Of a stretch of 27,274 nucleotides of DNA, positions 23,253-27,274 are shown in pieces. Source of the stretch: Clostridium sp. (GTDB lineage Bacteria; Bacillota_A; Clostridia; Lachnospirales; Lachnospiraceae); the NCBI GenBank assembly GCA_023666975.1, contig JAMPAW010000033.1:1-27274 (forward strand), in the 5' to 3' direction. The translations under genes were made by a program, and so were the position numbers. The notes under the pieces were generated by a model, which did no database searches, was not told the origin of the DNA, and saw only the letters and a list, made by a program, of their open reading frames with translations. Every line of letters starts with the position of its first letter. Within the stretch, counting starts at the first letter, position 1.

Positions 23253-24935
23253 TTATTGTTCTTTTTGGTACAATTCCCTGAAATAGCGGTTGTTTTTCAG
23301 TAATTCCTTGAAAGTTCCACTATCGGTAACGGTTCCGTTTTGAAACACAATAATTTTGTCAAAGCTGCGGATGGCAGCCAGACGATGGGCAATTACGATG
23401 ACAGCAGCGTGATTTGACTGTCTGACAACATTTTGGATGACAATGCGTTCTGTCAGATTGTCCAGTGCAGAGGTGGCTTCATCCAACAAAATGATGTCCG
23501 GATGTTCAAACCAGAGTCTGGCTAATGCTAACCGCTGTTTTTCACCACCGGATAAACAGGTTCCTTTTTCGCCAATTCTTGTCTCCATGCCTTTGTCCAG
23601 TGATGCGAGCAGAGGCAGCAGCTGCGTGTGTTCAAGGCTCGTAAGGATATCAGAGTCGGGAACCTCTTTGTCAAATACCAGATTTTCCCGGATTGTGCCG
23701 TCAAAAACAGGTGTATCCTGCGAAAAATAAGATATTTTTTTATACAGCGATTCCAATGAAAATGCGCTAAGCGGTTTGCCGTCAAAAAGGATATTGCCGT
23801 TATCATATTTAAGCAACCCGGCTAATAGCTTTGCAAGTGTTGATTTCCCGGAACCGGATGCTCCGACAAATGCTACTTTTTCTCCCCTTTTTATTGTAAT
23901 GCTGATATCATGAAGCACTTCCTTGTTCTCATAGGAAAATGATAAATTTTCAATTTGAACCGCATGGGTAAGCCCGTCAAAAACTGCACCCTTCTGTAAC
24001 TGCGCATCCTCTTTCAAATCCAGCAGATTCGTAAACCGCAGCCAAGCTGTCTTATTCAATTTGTACTGGACATATAGCACATTAAATATGGCGATAGGCG
24101 TATAAGCATTATCAATCAGTGTGATGAGTGCGACAATTTCTCCAATTGACAGATGGCTGTTTTTCCACGCATAGACGAAAATCCCCATATCCAGACAGGC
24201 AACAAGCAATGCAAATACAGTAAAAAATGCTTCGTGTATCATAGTCATTTTTACTTTGGATGATACAATGATTCCTTTGGCATGTATTGCTTTTTTTATT
24301 TCGCCCGGAAATTGGCGCTTCATGCGGAAGAGGGGCATTTCCATGAAACCACGTACGAGAAAATGGTTGAGTTCCTCCTCATTGGTTAATATTTTTTCCT
24401 TGATCCGATACAATCCTTTCAGCAGCAGATTGGTTACGAGAAAGACAACGATATATCCGCTTATCAGAAAACAGGTGATGTTGCGGTCTATGTTCCAGAT
24501 AAAATACAGGCTGAACAAAATCGTCGGAATCAAATTTCTGGCAACGCAGAACCAAAAGTCGTAGAGAACACCTTTGCCCGCATTGGCGCCATTTTCAATC
24601 TGCTGTACTAATTTACCGGTTCCCAGTTTTTGGTATTCGGCATAATCTATTGTGCTGATTTTGCGTAATGCCAATAATTTGAAATCCAGATAAATCTCAT
24701 TTTCCAATTTCGCTTTCGGGTATTCGTCAAAATAGTTTAATCCGTAATTTACAAAGAGAATCATACCATAAAACAAAATTCCATAAATGGTTATTGTCCG
24801 CTTCGTGAAGCCATCTACAATCCTTTGAAAATAGACAGCCTTATAATTTGTTAAAAGAGCATTGCACAATCCGATTCCCAGATATACAATTACCCAATTT
24901 CGATTCTTCTTTAAAATTTCTTTTATATAACGCAT
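23253..24935 (-). CDS. ABC exporter, fused membrane and ATPase domains
   Basis: The 560-residue protein starts at ATG 24935 with AAAGGAG eight bases away. About six helices span residues 12-290 (WVIVYLGIGLCNALLTNY, ILFYGMILFVNYGLNYF, CFLISGYIVVFLVTNLLL, FFTVFALLVACLDMGIFVYAW). The ATPase domain (about 325-560) has Walker A GASGSGKST, Q-loop FSQDTPVFDGTIRENL, signature LSGGEKQRLALARL, Walker B IILLDEATSAL and H-loop IAHR. This is a half-size exporter that would act as a homodimer. The substrate is unknown; drugs, peptides or lipids are usual. The 5' leader shows features of ribosome-controlled attenuation, which is common for resistance genes, so a resistance role is worth considering. Confidence 0.92.
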   Translation of the reverse strand: MRYIKEILKKNRNWVIVYLGIGLCNALLTNYKAVYFQRIVDGFTKRTITIYGILFYGMILFVNYGLNYFDEYPKAKLENEIYLDFKLLALRKISTIDYAEYQKLGTGKLVQQIENGANAGKGVLYDFWFCVARNLIPTILFSLYFIWNIDRNITCFLISGYIVVFLVTNLLLKGLYRIKEKILTNEEELNHFLVRGFMEMPLFRMKRQFPGEIKKAIHAKGIIVSSKVKMTMIHEAFFTVFALLVACLDMGIFVYAWKNSHLSIGEIVALITLIDNAYTPIAIFNVLYVQYKLNKTAWLRFTNLLDLKEDAQLQKGAVFDGLTHAVQIENLSFSYENKEVLHDISITIKRGEKVAFVGASGSGKSTLAKLLAGLLKYDNGNILFDGKPLSAFSLESLYKKISYFSQDTPVFDGTIRENLVFDKEVPDSDILTSLEHTQLLPLLASLDKGMETRIGEKGTCLSGGEKQRLALARLWFEHPDIILLDEATSALDNLTERIVIQNVVRQSNHAAVIVIAHRLAAIRSFDKIIVFQNGTVTDSGTFKELLKNNRYFRELYQKEQ

Positions 24936-25109
24936 AACTGTACTCCTTTTTGAATGTTAATATTCGTATGGAAACAGTACAGTTGTGACTGTCAGCAAGT
25001 TTCATAATCCTCAGTACAATTTGCTAACAGCTTAAATCAACTGTACTGAGTTGTTATCTCGGATATAATTTATCATTTTATTCACCTCAAATTCTGTTTT
25101 TTTAATAAC
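24936..25109 (-). promoter_or_regulatory. Leader with competing hairpins upstream of the ABC exporter
   Basis: Read on the minus strand, arm 1 CAGTACAGTTG (25038-25048) can pair with CAACTGTACTG (24975-24985). Inside this, CTGTTAGCAA (25021-25030) pairs with TTGCTGACAG (24989-24998). Arm 1 can instead pair with ATTGTACTG (25012-25020). The 24975-24985 segment can also pair with AGTACAGTT (24936-24944), which sits between the Shine-Dalgarno site and the exporter ATG. These exclusive structures resemble translational attenuators of resistance genes. Confidence 0.65.
25032..25076 (-). CDS. 14-aa leader peptide MINYIRDNNSVQLI
   Basis: ATG at 25076 follows GAGGTG (25083-25088) with a 6-base spacer, and the frame ends in TAA at 25034-25032, about 97 bases before the exporter start. 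Codons 9-13 overlap arm 1 of the leader hairpin, so a ribosome on this ORF would change folding. Its first codons are also near-identical to the 3' remnant of a ToxN-like gene at 25752-25771, so it may have arisen from such sequence. Translation is inferred, not shown. Confidence 0.55.
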   Translation of the reverse strand: MINYIRDNNSVQLI

Positions 25110-25115
25110 TTGTTC

Positions 25116-25124
25116 ATTATAGCA
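25116..25124 (-). promoter_or_regulatory. Extended -10 promoter of the ABC exporter
   Basis: On the minus strand TGCTATAAT gives an extended -10 (TATAAT at 25121-25116). The -35 position is poor. Transcription would start near 25109, giving a 170-base leader. Confidence 0.6.
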
Positions 25125-25171
25125 TGAAGGGAAGTGGAATGGAAGAAATCTAAACGAACTTGCTGAAATAG

Positions 25172-25200
25172 TTGACATTTTTATGCTGTCTGCTTATAAT
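25172..25200 (+). promoter_or_regulatory. Perfect consensus promoter for a short RNA
   Basis: TTGACA (25172-25177), 17 bases, TATAAT (25195-25200). No protein gene follows on this strand, so it most likely drives the short RNA ending at 25311. Confidence 0.85.
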
Positions 25201-25206
25201 ATAAGT

Positions 25207-25311
25207 ATAAGAAAAGCACTGCGACAAGCGGTTGGCTTTCGGTATAGAGTGTTTAAATAATTTACTTATCTAAACAGCCGTCACTTTGCCGAGTGGCGGT
25301 TGTTGCTTTTT
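25207..25311 (+). ncRNA. Predicted ~105-nt RNA, possible antitoxin
   Basis: A perfect promoter at 25172-25200 and a strong terminator at 25273-25311 define an RNA of about 105 nt without a credible ORF. Its 3' half is antisense to the 25-aa ORF on the opposite strand. It also carries CUUUCGG (25236-25242), complementary to CCGAAAG (25371-25377, minus strand) overlapping that ORF's Shine-Dalgarno site. This recalls type I antitoxin RNAs such as those of par/fst loci, where convergent RNAs share a terminator and repeats. Confidence 0.55.
25273..25311 (+). terminator. Terminator of the short RNA, also hairpin in the opposing mRNA
   Basis: AACAGCCGTCACT (25273-25285) pairs with AGTGGCGGTTGTT (25292-25304), with two internal mismatches, followed by GC and five T. 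It works best rightward; on the other strand the same stem includes the last codons of the small ORF. Confidence 0.8.
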
Positions 25312-25358
25312 ACAATTACTGTAACAGTAAATTTACCGATATGTAATGTAATCCGCAT
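25281..25358 (-). CDS. 25-aa peptide, possible type I toxin
   Basis: An ATG at 25358 follows a very strong site, AAAGGGGGTGAGG, 3 bases upstream. The frame ends in TGA at 25283-25281. The peptide opens MRITLHIGKFTVTVIVK and ends SNNRHSAK: an alternating hydrophobic stretch with a basic polar tail. That is more beta-like than the membrane helix of Fst or TxpA toxins, so toxin identity is unproven. A consensus promoter lies about 80 bases upstream. The 3' part is covered by the opposing short RNA. Confidence 0.6.
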   Translation of the reverse strand: MRITLHIGKFTVTVIVKSNNRHSAK

Positions 25359-25363
25359 AAGCC

Positions 25364-25879
25364 TCACCCCCTTTCGGGAGATATTAGCCAACCGCCTGCC
25401 GCTATGCAGTGCTTTTCATCCTTAGTTAAGGACTTTTTTATTGTATCAGCCGATCTAATGGATGTCAAGTAAATCAAGAACGTTTGTTCTTCCCATCCCT
25501 TGTTTAATTTCCCGATAAAATAAAAGCCATTTGACTGGTGTCCGTTTATTGTGGTAAAGGTCAGGCGGCTATAAATCATGCCGTTTGAAAAGTCCATGCC
25601 AATCAGATTGCGGTATCCGTTTTGATACAGTTCATTCAGTGTTCTTCCATATCCGCAGCCAATATCAAGAATATTACCGTCTGGTTCGACATACTTTGCA
25701 AATTCGTTTGCCTGAAATGGGGTGGTAAATTCTTTTTGTCCGGATACGTGATTATCTCGGATATATTTTATAGCCAACTGCTCCATTGACTTAAAATCTA
25801 TACATCTTTTAGAAACCTTATTGTTTGGATTTGTGTATTTTAGTTTATATAAATCTTTTGCCTTTGTATCTATATCCAT
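25364..25879 (-). pseudogene. Chimeric ORF: toxin 3' remnant joined to deleted methyltransferase copy
   Basis: This 171-codon frame is built from three sources. Its first ~45 residues (DIDTKAKDLYKLKYTNPNN, CIDFKSMEQLAIKYIRDN) are the 3' end of a ToxN/AbiQ-like gene. From HVSGQKEF it is a copy of the methyltransferase at 26331-26969, about 95% identical in DNA over the shared upstream part, but lacking 357 bases (119 codons) between MDFSNGMI and YSRLTFTT. The deleted part corresponds to 26412-26768 of the intact copy and contains most of the SAM-binding fold and the substrate region. The normal stop has changed from TAG to TGG, so the frame runs on into the promoter and leader of the neighbouring small gene. 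It is almost surely non-functional. Confidence 0.8.
25440..25468 (-). promoter_or_regulatory. Consensus promoter of the 25-aa peptide gene
   Basis: On the minus strand TTGACA (25468-25463), 17 bases, TACAAT (25445-25440). The predicted start is near 25433, giving a 75-base leader before the ATG at 25358. Confidence 0.8.
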
Positions 25880-26111
25880 TGTATTTATGACGGATAACTC
25901 GGTATCTAATAAATCAATATATTTGCTGTTTTAATTTCTTGTGTCTGTTCTGCGGATGAGATACCTGAGTTATATAATATAAATCATCCATTTCAAATAA
26001 AATTCCGAAGAAAGGTTTATATTTATCAGTTCCGTAATCTGTTCTGGGTATTCTCTTTTCTACTGCACGTAAATAATCTAAATACTTTTCATCTACATTA
26101 ATCCATTTCAT
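25752..26111 (-). pseudogene. Broken ToxN/AbiQ-like type III toxin gene
   Basis: The 5' part (26111-25914, 65 codons; GGGAG seven bases before the ATG) opens MKWINVDEKYLDYLRAVEKR and reads on through PFFGILFEMDDLYYITQVSHPQNRH, the N-terminal pattern of ToxN/AbiQ endoribonucleases. It then stops at TGA. A second frame carries NSKYIDLLDTELSVINTMDI and AKDLYKLKYTNPNN to KYIRDN, the C-terminal pattern. Known toxins are about 170 residues, so some 60 central residues are missing and the frame is shifted at the junction (about 25925). An antitoxin repeat array, attenuator and promoter lie directly upstream in the canonical order. Assignment rests on recalled family pattern plus this context. Confidence 0.72.
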
Positions 26112-26123
26112 CTTTTGTCTCCC

Positions 26124-26154
26124 AAATAATAAAAGGAGCTGATAACAACTCCTT
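26124..26154 (-). terminator. Attenuator between antitoxin repeats and toxin gene
   Basis: On the minus strand AAGGAG (26154-26149), a 10-base loop, CTCCTT (26138-26133), then TTATTATTT. It lies 13 bases before the toxin ATG, the standard place for the leaky terminator of type III loci. Confidence 0.8.
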
Positions 26155-26155
26155 C

Positions 26156-26254
26156 ATTAATACGATTTTTTACAGGCTTCGTAACCTCTATTAATACAGT
26201 ATTTAGCAGGCTCTGTAACCTCTATTAATACGATTTTATGGCTTCGTAACCACT
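26156..26254 (-). repeat. Antitoxin tandem repeats (about 34 bp, three copies)
   Basis: Plus-strand units are 26156-26189, 26190-26223 and 26224-26254; the last is 3 bases shorter. Each starts ATTAATAC and ends GTAACCTCT or GTAACCACT. They are contiguous, without spacers. Confidence 0.85.
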
Positions 26255-26283
26255 AATAAAACCCCAAAGGATTTCTTATAAGC

Positions 26284-26311
26284 ATTATACACCAATATAA
26301 AGATTTGTAAA
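26284..26311 (-). promoter_or_regulatory. Promoter of the type III locus
   Basis: On the minus strand TTTACA (26311-26306), 16 bases, TATAAT (26289-26284). The expected start is near 26277, just upstream of the first antitoxin repeat. Confidence 0.8.
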
Positions 26312-26312
26312 C

Positions 26313-26330
26313 AAAGAACGTTTGTTCTTT
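26313..26330 (-). terminator. Short hairpin after the methyltransferase gene
   Basis: AAAGAAC and GTTCTTT surround a 4-base loop immediately after the TAG, followed on the minus strand by GTTTAC. The same dyad occurs at 25476-25491 after the deleted copy, showing that the duplication included this downstream piece. Terminator strength is uncertain. Confidence 0.5.
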
Positions 26331-26969
26331 CTATTCCTCGTTTAATTTCCCAATAAAATAAAAGCCATTTGACTGGTGTCCGTTCATTGTGGTAAAGGTC
26401 AGGCGGCTATATTCCATTTCCGAAAAATCTTTCAAAAGCTGCTTGATCCATGTTTCGTCATGATGCCGGAACACTCCTCCCTCCGGCAGTTCAAACACAC
26501 CATATATGCCATAGGTTTCTTCAAACTTCTGATAACGTGAGAGATTGCGTTCATCGGTATTCAGTAAAAAATCATTTACATACAAAATTCCCTGCGGTTT
26601 CAGGACGCGTTTGATTTCGGCTAATAGCTGTTCCTGTTCCTCATTTGTCCGTATACAGGTTAAAACGGCAAAGAGGATTACCGCATCGGCACTGGCATCC
26701 GGCAAATCAATGGCAGCATCTTTTTGCTCCCGTAAATCGAGGTATGGAAACTGCTGTTTTCCCCTCTCAATCATGCCGCTTGAAAAGTCCATGCCAATCA
26801 AATTGCGGTATCCATTTTGATACAGTTCGTTCAGTGTTCTTCCATATCCGCAGCCAATATCAAGAATATAACCGTCTGGTTCGACATGCTTTGCAAATTC
26901 CTTTGCCTGAAAAGGGGTGGTAAATTCTTTTTGTTCGGATACGTGATTCCAATATTCCTGCTGGTTCAT
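26331..26969 (-). CDS. Class I SAM-dependent methyltransferase
   Basis: The 212-residue protein starts at ATG 26969 after AGGAGG (26980-26985). Motif I is ILDIGCGYGRTLNEL near residue 35, followed by NLIGMDFSSGMIERG (acidic ribose-binding position), the DLPDASADAVILFAVLTCI strand, and LAEIKRVLKPQGILYVNDFLL, all as in Methyltransf_11/25 proteins. The C-terminal third (GVFRHHDETWIKQLLKDF, YSRLTFTTMNGHQSNGFYFIGKL) would set substrate preference, which I cannot assign. It is intact, unlike the copy at 25364-25879. The two copies flank the type III toxin-antitoxin remnant. Confidence 0.88.
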   Translation of the reverse strand: MNQQEYWNHVSEQKEFTTPFQAKEFAKHVEPDGYILDIGCGYGRTLNELYQNGYRNLIGMDFSSGMIERGKQQFPYLDLREQKDAAIDLPDASADAVILFAVLTCIRTNEEQEQLLAEIKRVLKPQGILYVNDFLLNTDERNLSRYQKFEETYGIYGVFELPEGGVFRHHDETWIKQLLKDFSEMEYSRLTFTTMNGHQSNGFYFIGKLNEE

Positions 26970-27062
26970 TTTTGATAGACCTCCTTTTCATGGATTATAC
27001 AAAAATGGCGTGAATCTGTAAAGCAAGTGTGAGCAGCAGATGTGGAATTATATGGGAAGATA

Positions 27063-27071
27063 TGGTATACT
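27063..27071 (+). promoter_or_regulatory. Extended -10 promoter for the last gene
   Basis: TGGTATACT (TG, one base, TATACT) lies about 49 bases upstream of the ATG at 27120; the -35 is poor. Confidence 0.45.
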
Positions 27072-27119
27072 GTTTTTTGTTGTGGAAAGCGGAAAATCGG
27101 TGTTTGGTGAGGTGGTAAA

Positions 27120-27274
27120 ATGGAAATATATGAAGTGATTTTAATCGACCTGAACGTAAAAGATGAATTGTCTGTGCGGGTTAACGTTGATGAAGCAGAA
27201 ACAACCGAAAATATTGTAATTAGTGCTATAGTCAAGGAACAAGAAATTACATCATCAAACTATAATTATCTGCC
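27120..27274 (+). CDS. Hypothetical protein, 3' end outside window
   Basis: An ATG at 27120 follows GAGGTGG with proper spacing, and the frame stays open to the window edge (51 full codons). The visible part, beginning MEIYEVILIDLNVKDELSVR and continuing VNVDEAETTENIVISAIVKE, is acidic and strand-rich with no signal peptide. It is divergent from the methyltransferase gene. Family not recognised. Confidence 0.6.
   Translation, partial: MEIYEVILIDLNVKDELSVRVNVDEAETTENIVISAIVKEQEITSSNYNYL

Larger units (their letters stand above)
25212..25416. repeat. Inverted repeat enclosing the small ORF and short RNA
   Basis: AAAAGCACTGC...GTTGGCT (25212-25237) and its near reverse complement (25386-25416) match over 26 bases apart from two changes and a 5-base bulge (CTATG). 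The two convergent transcripts therefore begin with almost the same sequence. A leftward transcript reaching 25212 could pair its own 5' and 3' ends, as in some type I toxin mRNAs. Confidence 0.75.
26124..26277 (-). ncRNA. Type III antitoxin RNA with three pseudoknot repeats
   Basis: Leftward RNA from about 26277 to the hairpin at 26133-26154. It contains repeats of 31, 34 and 34 nt, each with GGU-UACRR-AGCC hairpin sequence, an A-rich stretch and a downstream strand complementary to the hairpin loop: UACGA with UCGUA in two units, UACAG with CUGUA in the third. Short pseudoknotted tandem repeats upstream of a ToxN-type gene define ToxI/AntiQ antitoxins, which bind and are cut by the toxin. 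With the toxin broken, this RNA may be orphaned or act on related toxins elsewhere. Confidence 0.75.

Noticed and set aside
25125..25259. Rightward open frame with a stretch (GRNLNELAE) faintly like MobC relaxosome proteins
   Set aside because: It has no start codon with a ribosome site, and it overlaps a perfect promoter and the short RNA; the resemblance is a few residues only.
25281..25358. Assigning the 25-aa peptide to the Fst/Ldr toxin family
   Set aside because: It lacks the hydrophobic membrane helix and C-terminal pattern of that family; only the transcript layout is similar.
26156..26254. Short direct repeats that could be read as a CRISPR array
   Set aside because: The units are contiguous without unique spacers, there are only three, no cas gene is present, and the repeats show pseudoknot pairing upstream of a ToxN-like gene.

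Overview
The window looks like chromosomal DNA of a gut-type Clostridia species, most likely Lachnospiraceae. I base this on strong AGGAGG-type ribosome binding sites, middling base composition with clear AT-rich islands, a lipoprotein GH9 cellulase, endonuclease IV, a MacAB-like efflux operon and a GGDEF/EAL protein. This assignment is inference; there is no rRNA or tRNA gene here to fix the taxon.

Layout. 1-4704: a rightward run with two small unknown genes (the first cut by the window edge), an RNase H1-like protein, a secreted GH9 glycoside hydrolase and endonuclease IV (nfo). 4740-8521: a promoter with tandem 10-bp repeats, then an ABC efflux operon of ATPase, HlyD/MacA-like adaptor and MacB/FtsX-like permease. 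8489-9631: a convergent alanine racemase-like gene. 9942-11855: a membrane-bound GGDEF-EAL gene with a degenerate GGDEF site, split by an in-frame amber codon. 11915-13587: an Rpn-type nuclease fragment and an AT-rich pair of divergent genes, one an XRE regulator, with three operator-like repeats exactly 30 bp apart. 13881-14606: an XRE regulator with two membrane segments.

14636-14906 is a MITE-like element with terminal inverted repeats. It holds three copies of a 29-nt hairpin whose stem bases change in a compensated way. 14972-23122 is a ten-gene rightward run of membrane and cell-surface proteins: an anchored protein with a doubled domain, a lipoprotein, an HExxH metalloprotease, six small multi-span proteins (some clearly paralogous) and a larger membrane protein resembling DUF6688. 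Several genes overlap as ATGA, which suggests one co-expressed envelope system of unknown function.

23253-26969 is the most unusual part and is transcribed mostly leftward. From right to left it holds: an intact SAM methyltransferase; a type III toxin-antitoxin remnant; a second, internally deleted methyltransferase copy fused to the toxin's 3' remnant; a compact convergent unit that looks like a type I toxin-antitoxin module (25-aa ORF facing a ~105-nt RNA, both with consensus promoters); and an ABC exporter. The type III antitoxin RNA has three ~34-nt repeats with covarying pseudoknot pairing, and its ToxN/AbiQ-like toxin gene is broken. The exporter's 5' leader encodes a 14-aa peptide and can fold into competing hairpins that include the start region. 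A new partial gene begins rightward at 27120.
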